From positions 8,022 through 61,743 of the forward strand of contig DDQW01000006.1 in assembly GCA_002342805.1 (NCBI GenBank): a DNA stretch of 53,722 nt. Reading direction: 5' to 3'. Positions 25,270 through 33,813 of the stretch are shown piece by piece (the stretch's first letter is position 1; every line of letters begins with the position of its first letter). The position numbers and the translations under genes are program-made. The stretch comes from Clostridiales bacterium UBA2432. Lineage in GTDB: Bacteria; Bacillota; Clostridia; Lachnospirales; Vallitaleaceae. Below the pieces are notes generated by a model. That model was given only the letters and a program-made list of their open reading frames with translations, had not been told where the DNA came from and made no database searches.

Positions 25270-26640
25270 ATGAATGATAAATATGAAAACATCGATCCAA
25301 TCTACCAAAAGGAGGACAACACTAATGAAAGCCAATATAGATCTTACCCACCCACATACAAGGCTACCCCACCACGAGACGTGGATTATCGAGAAAGTGA
25401 GGGCCCTGTTCCAAATCAAGCCAAGAAAAAAACAAAACGCTCATTCCCTCGTTTTGTTGCTCTCTTTGTTGTATTTATATTCTTGGGTGGAATCACTTTT
25501 GGTGCCGGATACTCAACAGCCTTATATCTTGGAGATCAACTCACACCATCGTTAATTCAATCACAGGCACAAAAATTAACATTTGATGTCAATCAAATTG
25601 AACCGGTTGTCTCATCAAATTCTACCCTATATGAATCGACTAATCTTGTAAGTTCAATTGCAAAAACTGCCGGTCCATCGGTTGTGACAATTACTAGTTC
25701 CTATCTTGTTAATCAAAACAGCTTTTTTAACAGCCGAACCTTTGAAACTGAAGGTACCGGTTCAGGCATTATCTATAAGCTTCGTGATGATGACTTACTA
25801 ATTATTACCAACCATCATGTTATCGCCGATGCCAAGGGTGTTGAAGTTACGTTTTCAGATAATACCCATCTTCCCGGAGACATTATCGGATACGATTCAC
25901 GAAATGATCTAGCTGTTGTTTCTGTATCACTCGAAGACATTGATAATTCAGACTTGTCTGATATTACTGTAGCTACTTTTGGTGACTCTGAAGCCCTTGA
26001 AGTTGGCGAATTAGCCGTTGCGATTGGGAATCCCTTAGGAAAAGAATTTTCGAACACAGTAACTGCAGGTGTTGTTAGTGCTGTTAATCGCGAGATTACA
26101 ATTGCTGAAACCGACTTAACACTTATTCAAACAGATGCTGCCATTAACCCCGGAAACAGTGGTGGTGCTTTAGTAAACTCAAATGGTGAAGTCATCGGTA
26201 TTAACACCGCAAAATATGTAAATGAAAGCGTTGAAGGTATGGGCTTCTCCATTCCTGTACATATCGGTCTACCTGTTATTGAAACTATTATTGAAAACGG
26301 AAGCGGTGAAGATGTCGCCTATGCCATGAATGATGATAAGCCTTTCTTAGGTGTTCAAATCAGTGATATTAATGAACAGATTTATAATGAAACCGGTATG
26401 CCATTTGGTATTTATGTCACTGAAGTCTATGAAAATAGTGCTGCTGCAAATGCCGGTGTGGAAGCTGGCGATGTTATCTATTCATTAGACGGTCAAAAGC
26501 TTATGAACACGGACGATTTATTTGATGCCTTGTCTGATAAAGCTGTTGGCGACCTTATTAAACTCAGTGTTGCCAGAGGTGACCAAGTCCTTAATCTTGA
26601 AGCTGAACTGACACGTTACGGTGATGTTATAACTGAATAA
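25270..26640 (+). CDS. htrA: HtrA-like membrane-anchored serine protease
   Basis: A 456-residue trypsin-fold protease. A 60-residue cytoplasmic tail, charged and proline-rich, precedes one membrane anchor (about 62-83). The catalytic triad is visible as TNHHV (His183), RNDLAVV (Asp213) and NPGNSGGAL (Ser297), and one PDZ domain occupies the C-terminal about 100 residues (AGVEAGDVIYSLDGQ). It should degrade or chaperone misfolded proteins outside the membrane. ATG 25270 is chosen because AAGGAG lies 9 nt upstream; the frame is open further upstream but with no such site. It stands alone and ends at a terminator shared with valS. Confidence 0.95.
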   Translation: MNDKYENIDPIYQKEDNTNESQYRSYPPTYKATPPRDVDYRESEGPVPNQAKKKTKRSFPRFVALFVVFIFLGGITFGAGYSTALYLGDQLTPSLIQSQAQKLTFDVNQIEPVVSSNSTLYESTNLVSSIAKTAGPSVVTITSSYLVNQNSFFNSRTFETEGTGSGIIYKLRDDDLLIITNHHVIADAKGVEVTFSDNTHLPGDIIGYDSRNDLAVVSVSLEDIDNSDLSDITVATFGDSEALEVGELAVAIGNPLGKEFSNTVTAGVVSAVNREITIAETDLTLIQTDAAINPGNSGGALVNSNGEVIGINTAKYVNESVEGMGFSIPVHIGLPVIETIIENGSGEDVAYAMNDDKPFLGVQISDINEQIYNETGMPFGIYVTEVYENSAAANAGVEAGDVIYSLDGQKLMNTDDLFDALSDKAVGDLIKLSVARGDQVLNLEAELTRYGDVITE

Positions 26641-26651
26641 AAAAGCATAGT

Positions 26652-26677
26652 AAAAAGGCCGCTTTCGCGGCTTTTTT
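26652..26677. terminator. Bidirectional terminator between htrA and valS
   Basis: A-run, then stem GCCGC-TTTC-GCGGC, then a run of eight T. The A and T runs lie on opposite sides, so the same hairpin can end transcription of htrA (plus) and valS (minus). Confidence 0.9.
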
Positions 26678-29320
26678 TTACTTTAGTTTAGCTAATCGTT
26701 CATTCACTTGTGTCAATAAACCTTCATATTTTTCTTGCTTTTCTTTTTCGCCTTGTACCACGGCCTCTGGCGCTTTGCTCACAAAGCCTTGATTGCTCAG
26801 TTTTTTTACGATTCGTGATACTTCACCTTCAAGTTTTGCTTTTTCTGCTTCAAGTCGTGTGATTTCTTGTTCAATATCTACAAGTTCATTAAATGGAATA
26901 TAGATGTTTGCATTAGGTACCATCACAGAAACAAAATCATCTTCAACGCCATCTTTGTCTGCCTGAACAATAACTTCACTAGCAAAGGCCAAGGGTTTAA
27001 AGAAGGTCGCACCATCAGTAAAGATTTGGCGTACTTTTTCTTGATCACTCACGACAATGGCCTTGGCTGTTTTCTTGGGTGAAACATTCATCTCTGCGCG
27101 AATGTTTCGTATTTGATGAATCGCTTCTTTGAGAAGGGAAATGCTTTCTTCTTCATTTGGGAAGTGATAGTCGTCTTTAAACACAGGCCACGCTGAAACC
27201 ATAATGGATTCTTGTGTATTTAAAACAGTTTGGTAGATCTCTTCAGTAATAAAAGGCATATATGGGTGCAAAAGTTTAAGGGCTTGAACTAGAACCGTTT
27301 TTAATGTCCATAAGGCTGCTTGGCGCGTTGAATCGTCTTCATTGTATAATCGTGGTTTTACCATTTCAATATACCAGTCACAAAATTCTTCCCAAACAAA
27401 TTCCGTTAGCTTTTCAACGGCAATACCTAGTTCGTATTTTTCCATATTGTCGGTTACATCATTTGCCAAATCATTGGCCTTAGACAATATCCATCGATCC
27501 GCTTCGGTCAATTGCCTTAAATCAAAAACTTCCGGTATATTTTCGATATCATACATCAAAATAAATCGTGATGCATTCCAGATTTTATTGGCAAAGTTTC
27601 TAGAAGCTTCTACCCGTTCATAGTAGAATCGCATATCATTTCCCGGTGAATTTCCGGTTACAAGGGAAATACGAAGTGCATCTGAACCATACTCATCAAT
27701 AACTTCAAGAGGATCTACACCATTACCTAATGACTTACTCATCTTACGGCCTTCTGAATCCCGAACCAGTCCATGGATAAATACTGTGTTAAATGGCAGT
27801 TGACCGGTAAATTCAAGACCTGAAAACACCATACGAATCACCCAAAAAAAGATGATGTCATAACCGGTTACCAAAACATTGGTTGGATAAAAATACTCAA
27901 GCTCCGGTGTTTTTTCCGGCCAACCAAGTGTTGAGAAAGGCCATAAGGCTGAACTAAACCATGTATCTAATGAATCTTCATCTTGACGAATATTTGAACT
28001 ATGACATTTTGTACATGTGTGAACCGGCGTCTTGCTAATCATTGTTTCTCCGCAGTCATCACAATAGTATGCCGGAATACGATGTCCCCACCACAGCTGA
28101 CGTGAAATACACCAGTCTCGAATATTTTCAAGCCAGTTTAAATAAACTTTTCCATAACGTTCAGGAACAAATTTAAGTTCACCGGATTTTAAAGCTTTAA
28201 TCGCCGGTTGTGCTAATTCTTCCATTTTTAAGAACCACTGTGACTTCAGTAAGGGTTCAATAACCGTATTACAACGATCATGCATACCTACATTGTGTAC
28301 GTGATCTTCAACTTCAACGAGGTATCCTTCTTCTTTTAGTCGCTCAACTATGGCTGTTCTCGCCTCATAACGGTCCATTCCTGCGTATTGACCGCCATTG
28401 GCATTAATGGTTCCATCATCACTCATCATATTAATCTGCTCGAGATTATGACGCTCTCCCACTTCAAAGTCATTAGGATCATGGGCCGGTGTAATCTTTA
28501 CAACACCCGTTCCAAATTCACGATCAACATAATGATCAGCAATGATTGGAATCTCGCGACCAACAAGAGGTAATATGACTGTTTTTCCCACTAAATCTGC
28601 ATAACGCTCATCATCCGGATGCACAGCAACCGCTGTATCTCCCAGCATGGTCTCAGGGCGTGTTGTTGCTAAACGTAATCGTCTGTCTTCCCCTTTTACC
28701 GGATATTCGATGTGATAAAAATGACCGTTTTTTTCAACATGCTCTACTTCTGCTTCAGATATAGTCGTTTGACAGCTTGGACACCAGTTGATCAGTTTGT
28801 CTCCTTTGTAGATGTATCCCTTTTCATAGTATTTCTGAAAAACTTCAAGGACTGCATCTGAACATCCTTCATCTAAAGTGAATCGTTCACGTTCCCAATC
28901 GCACGACGCTCCCAGTTTCTTAAGTTGGTCGACAATTGTACCACCATACTCCTCTTTCCACTTCCAGGCTTCTTCCATAAACTTATCGCGACCTAAGATT
29001 TCTTTATCGACGCCTTCTTTGGCAAGTTTTTCTACGATTTTGACCTCGGTTGCAATTGCAGCGTGGTCAGTTCCCGGTTGCCATAAAGCTTCAAACCCTT
29101 GCATACGTTTAAAACGAATCAATATATCTTGTAGTGTATTATCTAAGGCATGGCCCATATGTAATTTACCAGTGATATTTGGTGGTGGAATCACAATAGT
29201 ATAAGGCTCTTTTTCCGGATTCGCTTCTGCATGGAAATAGTTTTTTTGAATCCATTCATCGTAAAGTCGTTGTTCCATTTTTTTTGGATCATAATTTTTT
29301 TCTAGTTCTTTTGCCATCAT
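26678..29320 (-). CDS. valS: Valyl-tRNA synthetase
   Basis: An 880-residue class I synthetase with PPPNITGKLHMGHALD (HIGH motif, about residues 45-60), the editing domain (ATTRPETMLGDTAVAVHP), zinc-type CDDCGE/CTKCHS cysteines (about 418-440), GRKMSKSLGNGVDP (KMSKS) and a C-terminal coiled coil (EQEITRLEAEKAKLEGE). It charges tRNA-Val and edits mischarged Thr. Two ATGs are adjacent; the second (29317) is 6 nt from GGAGG and may be the true start. It is controlled by the valine T-box immediately upstream. Confidence 0.97.
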   Translation of the reverse strand: MMAKELEKNYDPKKMEQRLYDEWIQKNYFHAEANPEKEPYTIVIPPPNITGKLHMGHALDNTLQDILIRFKRMQGFEALWQPGTDHAAIATEVKIVEKLAKEGVDKEILGRDKFMEEAWKWKEEYGGTIVDQLKKLGASCDWERERFTLDEGCSDAVLEVFQKYYEKGYIYKGDKLINWCPSCQTTISEAEVEHVEKNGHFYHIEYPVKGEDRRLRLATTRPETMLGDTAVAVHPDDERYADLVGKTVILPLVGREIPIIADHYVDREFGTGVVKITPAHDPNDFEVGERHNLEQINMMSDDGTINANGGQYAGMDRYEARTAIVERLKEEGYLVEVEDHVHNVGMHDRCNTVIEPLLKSQWFLKMEELAQPAIKALKSGELKFVPERYGKVYLNWLENIRDWCISRQLWWGHRIPAYYCDDCGETMISKTPVHTCTKCHSSNIRQDEDSLDTWFSSALWPFSTLGWPEKTPELEYFYPTNVLVTGYDIIFFWVIRMVFSGLEFTGQLPFNTVFIHGLVRDSEGRKMSKSLGNGVDPLEVIDEYGSDALRISLVTGNSPGNDMRFYYERVEASRNFANKIWNASRFILMYDIENIPEVFDLRQLTEADRWILSKANDLANDVTDNMEKYELGIAVEKLTEFVWEEFCDWYIEMVKPRLYNEDDSTRQAALWTLKTVLVQALKLLHPYMPFITEEIYQTVLNTQESIMVSAWPVFKDDYHFPNEEESISLLKEAIHQIRNIRAEMNVSPKKTAKAIVVSDQEKVRQIFTDGATFFKPLAFASEVIVQADKDGVEDDFVSVMVPNANIYIPFNELVDIEQEITRLEAEKAKLEGEVSRIVKKLSNQGFVSKAPEAVVQGEKEKQEKYEGLLTQVNERLAKLK

Positions 29321-29361
29321 TAACCTCCATTAATCTATACACGCATTTGATTTAAAAACAC

Positions 29362-29612
29362 AAAAAAAGCCTTCTCGCAAAGGACGAAAAGACCGTGGTA
29401 CCACCTTAATTTCTGATAAAAATCAGACTCTTGTGTGAATAACGACACGAACCGGATAAATCTATCACCTAAAGGTGGTTCTTAACTTATCTGCTCCGAA
29501 GCTACCTTCCGTTAAATCTTTGCAGGAATCTTACAGCCGGTGAATTCCATTCTCTCAGCCAAATATACTAACGTACTCTTCTTCATCAATGCATCTCATA
29601 TTTGATTTTGTC
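29362..29612 (-). promoter_or_regulatory. Valine T-box leader of valS
   Basis: The minus strand holds the T-box AAGGTGGTACCACG (29407-29394) and a terminator hairpin with CCTT/AAGG followed by seven T (29368-29362). The likely specifier is GTA (29505-29503) in the context AAG-GTA-GCTTCGGAGC, parallel to the cysteine leader in this window. The bulge TGGT pairs with A73, as tRNA-Val has. Uncharged tRNA-Val should induce valS. Confidence 0.93.
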
Positions 29613-29616
29613 TATT

Positions 29617-29645
29617 ATCATAATAGATTTTATCTATTTTGTCAA
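29617..29645 (-). promoter_or_regulatory. Promoter of the valS leader
   Basis: Consensus TTGACA (29645-29640), 17-bp spacer, TATGAT (29622-29617). The -35 lies within the last codons of the upstream membrane-protein gene. Confidence 0.85.
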
Positions 29646-30752
29646 TAAATTCTCAAGAACCTCTTTTTCATGTTCAAGTTTTTTAAGCTCTTTTTGTAAG
29701 CGTTCTCTATGTTCATGATGTTTTTCATATAATCGATCAATACCTTTATCCGTTGCAAAGTATTCTGCATTTTTTATGACAAAGCTTGCATTTTCAATTT
29801 GTATTTTGTTCATCGTATCTTCAATATCCATGCTTAAATTTCTTATTGTTCGATTGATATGATCGTAATTTCTTTGTTGTTGTTGGGCATCAAGATAGTG
29901 TTCATAACGAAGTTCAAGAACTTCCGAACTATTAACTTGATATTTCTCATATTCAAAATCCAACAACTGTTGATTTCGAATAAATTTTAATTTTGTTTTA
30001 TTAATGAGTTTAACCGCTCGTTCTTGCAATCGTTGATTTTTTTCAATCTCATGAACACAATAGCGCCGGAAGACAAAGCCCCATAAAAACAAAAAGGAGA
30101 TGGTGACAATGCTAATCAAGGACGGGAGAAAAACATTTCTATTATAGACAATCAAAAGTGTCGATAAGACAATTCCTACAATCAAGGTGATAAAAACTAA
30201 AAGCAACATAAAGTACTTCAAAAAAGAAAGGGCTCGTCGTAAATTCGTAAAATGAAAGAGTAAACTTTGTTTTTCTCCCTCTAAAATATCCAAATCCTTT
30301 TTTACCATATTCTGATTAGTTTCATGTTCTTTTAATACTTTGATTGCTTTTGCGATGTCTTTTGATACTGAGCGTATATGCGGATTTTCTCGACTTTTTG
30401 CTTGCACATTTTTTTCTTCTGCTTCTTTGACCGATACCTTAAGCTCTGATAGTTGTTTACACAAACTTTGTATGGTGTCTTTGGTGCCTATATCGCTCAT
30501 CCTTACGCGTTCAACGATAATAAAATTATTCATTTGTGTGTGATATTCTTCGGATAAGCCTTGTAGTTTAGCATCATTTTCCGCAAGGAGCACTTTAATC
30601 TTATCGTTTTTATAAGGATCTTTTAAAAGTGTTTCAATATCCATTCCAAGTAATAACTCTTCTTCATATGGCTTAAAGCGCGCTTTTAAGTTTCCTATTT
30701 TTTGTATTATTTTTTTAAACATATGCTCACATTCCAATCTTTGTTTTAGCAT
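29634..30752 (-). CDS. Two-pass membrane protein with long coiled coils (Hsp70-operon gene 8)
   Basis: 372 residues, family not recognised. An N-terminal charged helical region (about 1-175) is predicted coiled coil. Two membrane segments follow (about 178-202 and 209-228; FMLLLVFITLIVGIVL and SIVTISFLFLWGFVF), then a second, strongly charged coiled coil (about 235-372). Both large parts should be on the same side of the membrane, most likely cytoplasmic. It starts 2 bp after the helical-repeat gene; an alternative ATG is at 30722. As the last gene of the Hsp70-like operon it could tether that machine to the membrane (inference). Confidence 0.75.
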   Translation of the reverse strand: MLKQRLECEHMFKKIIQKIGNLKARFKPYEEELLLGMDIETLLKDPYKNDKIKVLLAENDAKLQGLSEEYHTQMNNFIIVERVRMSDIGTKDTIQSLCKQLSELKVSVKEAEEKNVQAKSRENPHIRSVSKDIAKAIKVLKEHETNQNMVKKDLDILEGEKQSLLFHFTNLRRALSFLKYFMLLLVFITLIVGIVLSTLLIVYNRNVFLPSLISIVTISFLFLWGFVFRRYCVHEIEKNQRLQERAVKLINKTKLKFIRNQQLLDFEYEKYQVNSSEVLELRYEHYLDAQQQQRNYDHINRTIRNLSMDIEDTMNKIQIENASFVIKNAEYFATDKGIDRLYEKHHEHRERLQKELKKLEHEKEVLENLLTK

Positions 30753-30754
30753 GT

Positions 30755-31690
30755 TTACGATTGATCTAAATGTATAAATCGTATCTCATGCGCTCGCATC
30801 TCACGCCGGATATAGCGTTCATGCTGTTTCCACTCAAGTAATAAAGATTCTAAATAAAGGGTTTCTCGTTCAAAATCAGCACCTATTTCTGCAAGCTTTG
30901 CCATATGACGATAGGCCATTATACGCTCATCGTGATCAAGTTGATTGAATTCAATAGTATTGGCCGCTTTAACCGATGATATAATTTGATTCAAATGAAA
31001 ATATGCAATCGATTGGTACAAGGCATAGTTACTATTTTTTTCTGTGTACTCAACAACAAAGCTATAGGACTTTATATCTAAATGCGTTTTAATGAGTTCT
31101 TTTGTATAGACTTTTGGATATCTTTTCTTGAGATGTTTAATCATGGCTTGGCCTGACACTTCTTTACCCAATCCTAGAATATATCTCATATAATGACCAA
31201 GCCATTTCAACTGATTTGCTTCATTTTCTAATTGCAAAAATGCGGTAATGCTATGGTCTATCTCATCTGCAAAACTATAATACCATACAAGAAAATCAAA
31301 TGCATCCTCATCTGGATTTTCTCCAATATCGATAATATGTTGAGCTATATTAAGATCCTCTTGTGTCCAATTAAAAAGAAGAATGCATTTTATATACACA
31401 TATAAGGCCTTTGACGTTTGACTATGTATGTATCCATGACGAATACAAGCTCGGCCTTCCTCTTCATATCCGTACTTCAACAACAAAATTCCGATATTTA
31501 TGAGCGCCTCCCAATTCCCTTGCATATAGCTTTTCCAATAGGCATTCAATCCATGATCTAATCTCTGACAATCATACAAATAGTCACCTAAATGACGAAA
31601 TCCTTCTAATGTATTTATCGGAATGTTTTCCGGATATATGAGATTATTCTCTCCATGTAAACTATCTTTTTTAAGTAAATATACGCCCAT
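30755..31690 (-). CDS. Helical-repeat (TPR-like) protein (Hsp70-operon gene 7)
   Basis: 311 residues, no known family recognised. It is wholly helical, with TPR-like pairs such as ALINIGILLLKYGYEEEGRACIRHGY (about residues 68-93; split helices) and YALYQSIAYFHLNQIISSVKAA. There is no signal peptide or membrane segment. It resembles adaptor proteins that bind partner chains rather than enzymes. AAAGGG lies 7 nt before the ATG; it sits 23 bp after the Hsp70-VWA gene and 2 bp before the membrane protein gene, so co-expression is near certain. Confidence 0.7.
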   Translation of the reverse strand: MGVYLLKKDSLHGENNLIYPENIPINTLEGFRHLGDYLYDCQRLDHGLNAYWKSYMQGNWEALINIGILLLKYGYEEEGRACIRHGYIHSQTSKALYVYIKCILLFNWTQEDLNIAQHIIDIGENPDEDAFDFLVWYYSFADEIDHSITAFLQLENEANQLKWLGHYMRYILGLGKEVSGQAMIKHLKKRYPKVYTKELIKTHLDIKSYSFVVEYTEKNSNYALYQSIAYFHLNQIISSVKAANTIEFNQLDHDERIMAYRHMAKLAEIGADFERETLYLESLLLEWKQHERYIRREMRAHEIRFIHLDQS

Positions 31691-31713
31691 CTTAAAACCC
31701 TTTCATATATCTC

Positions 31714-33807
31714 TTATCTTTCATCCGGAATACGTACAAGTTCTGCGAGTTTATATGCTATTTCATCTAGAATATCATAAAATGGTTCATCCATTGAATA
31801 ATAATGTCCTCTTTCTCCTACAATAGGTGTATACGCTAAAACACTGTCATGATCTTTTTTTGCGACAACATAACATACAAGGCCTGCATCTTCTACTTTA
31901 TTAATAACGTCTTGTAAGGAATGTCCATCATGGGTAGGAATATGTGGTGGCGCATCCGTGATGACAATAAAAACCTTATACTCGTTTTTCATGGGACGTT
32001 TCTCTAAATATTCAATCCCTGTCTCTATAGCTTCTAGGGTTGATTCAGGTATATCTCCCCCATAATTTCTTGGCAATTTCTTGACATTTTTACGAAAACG
32101 ATCAATATCCTTGGTCCATTTGTATTTTTTGGGTTTTTCACGTTCCCCTAAATCTCCATAGCCGATTAAGCCTAACTGATAATCAATTCCTTTATTATGT
32201 AATTGATTAGAAAATTCAATGGCTTTTTCCTTGACTCCATCTATATAGACATCCATACTACTTGTTGTGTCTATGAGAAATACAATATCCATTCCTGTTA
32301 TATCTGCCGTCGGTGTTGCGCTTTTCCTTTCCATAACAGTTGACGTTTTTGTTCGATCAAAAGCCTGATTCACCTGTTGTCCTGTCATTTTATCGACAAC
32401 TTCAACTTCAAAAAGATTATCACTGTTTATCTTATATGTTATGGCTAGTTCACTATCATTTCTAATATGCTCTAAAAATACAGAACCAATATATTTACAT
32501 TCTTGTTCATATCCATCTTCCCATTGGAAACAATCAATCTGAACGGCACTTGCTCCTTGCGTTACTTTAAATCCATCATCGGTTGCCGTTGCCGGAATCT
32601 CCGTACCCATCTTAAGTATTGGAATAAGTTCTTTTTGACCTGTTGCTTCATTAACAATGGCTCTCGTTCCAATGTGCTGTCGCATGATTTGACCGATTTC
32701 CACACTGCTGTTTGGTAAGTGCATCAAGTAATTATATATTGCAGCACCCATAGCAACGCTTTTTGCAGGATCATTTGCTCGATAAGGTTCTTTGATTTGA
32801 CCGGCAATAATTCTTTTGACCATTGGCACCAATGTTGAACCACCAACTAAGATAACTTTATCAATAGATTCTTTTGTCTCTCCCGCACGTTCTAATGCCG
32901 ATTCAACAACCTCCATACTACGATCTATATAGTCGCGAATAAGCTCTTCAAACTGGTCTCTCGTGATTTCAAAGGATAGTTGATAAGGTATACCATCAAC
33001 TATGGTAATTGGATGAATATTTACACTCATTTTATTAGCTTCAGATAACCCTCGTTTAGCACGTTCCGCTTCAACACGAATTTTTTGCATCATCTGTTTT
33101 TGTTCGAGTTCTTGGAACTGACTAAATGAAATTGCGTATTTTTTTTCAAAATTATGAATCATTGCTTCAACTAGCACCTGATCAAAATCATCCCCTCCAA
33201 GTTGCATATCACCTACATCTGACAATTCTTGGAATGAATTGTTCCCGTATATATCTTGTGACACAGATAAAACACATGCATCAAAGGTTCCGCCACCTAA
33301 ATCATAGATTAAGATCTTCTGAACATAACTTTGCTTATAACCATATTCAATGGCGGCAGCTAGGGGTTCACTTAAAAGATGCACAGTTTCAAATCCTGCA
33401 AGTGTTCCGGCTTTTTTTGTCGCATAGATTTGACGGTCATTAAAATACGCCGGATGGGTAATAACAACTTCTGAAATAGGTTCTCCCACTTGTTCTTGGG
33501 CAGCTTTTTTTATTTTTTTTAAAATTTCACTACTGATATCCTCCGGCAATAAGTCTCGCTCACCAATAACAATGGTCTCTTCTTGTCCCATCTTTCGTTT
33601 GATTGAAAACACGGTTTCCTCCGCATATATGACGGCGCTATTTTTTGCCTCGGTCCCGACTAAGACTTCATCGTCAAGATAACAAACGACAGATGGCAAA
33701 ACATCTTCCATACCATCAACTTTGACAACGTCCATTAAATCCGTTCGGTCATCGTACAGCATTCCTACGGTATTTGTTGTTCCTAAATCAATTCCTAAAA
33801 AAGCCAT
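31714..33807 (-). CDS. Hsp70-like protein fused to a von Willebrand A domain (Hsp70-operon gene 6)
   Basis: 697 residues. The N-terminal about 380 residues are an Hsp70 ATPase: LGIDLGTTNTVGM (phosphate 1), IYDLGGGTFDACVL (phosphate 2), QLGGDDFDQ and VILVGGSTLVPM (adenosine). A short beta-sandwich-like region (about 385-490) stands in the place of the substrate-binding domain, with no helical lid. Residues 501-697 are a von Willebrand A domain: MIDAS motif DTTSS (Asp513, Thr515, Ser517), the GGDIPEST loop, and VITDAPPH with the further Asp. The ATPase motifs are intact, so ATP-driven cycling plus metal-dependent protein binding is expected. It lies 6 bp after the second Hsp70 gene. Confidence 0.92.
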   Translation of the reverse strand: MAFLGIDLGTTNTVGMLYDDRTDLMDVVKVDGMEDVLPSVVCYLDDEVLVGTEAKNSAVIYAEETVFSIKRKMGQEETIVIGERDLLPEDISSEILKKIKKAAQEQVGEPISEVVITHPAYFNDRQIYATKKAGTLAGFETVHLLSEPLAAAIEYGYKQSYVQKILIYDLGGGTFDACVLSVSQDIYGNNSFQELSDVGDMQLGGDDFDQVLVEAMIHNFEKKYAISFSQFQELEQKQMMQKIRVEAERAKRGLSEANKMSVNIHPITIVDGIPYQLSFEITRDQFEELIRDYIDRSMEVVESALERAGETKESIDKVILVGGSTLVPMVKRIIAGQIKEPYRANDPAKSVAMGAAIYNYLMHLPNSSVEIGQIMRQHIGTRAIVNEATGQKELIPILKMGTEIPATATDDGFKVTQGASAVQIDCFQWEDGYEQECKYIGSVFLEHIRNDSELAITYKINSDNLFEVEVVDKMTGQQVNQAFDRTKTSTVMERKSATPTADITGMDIVFLIDTTSSMDVYIDGVKEKAIEFSNQLHNKGIDYQLGLIGYGDLGEREKPKKYKWTKDIDRFRKNVKKLPRNYGGDIPESTLEAIETGIEYLEKRPMKNEYKVFIVITDAPPHIPTHDGHSLQDVINKVEDAGLVCYVVAKKDHDSVLAYTPIVGERGHYYSMDEPFYDILDEIAYKLAELVRIPDER

Positions 33808-33813
33808 TTTTAC

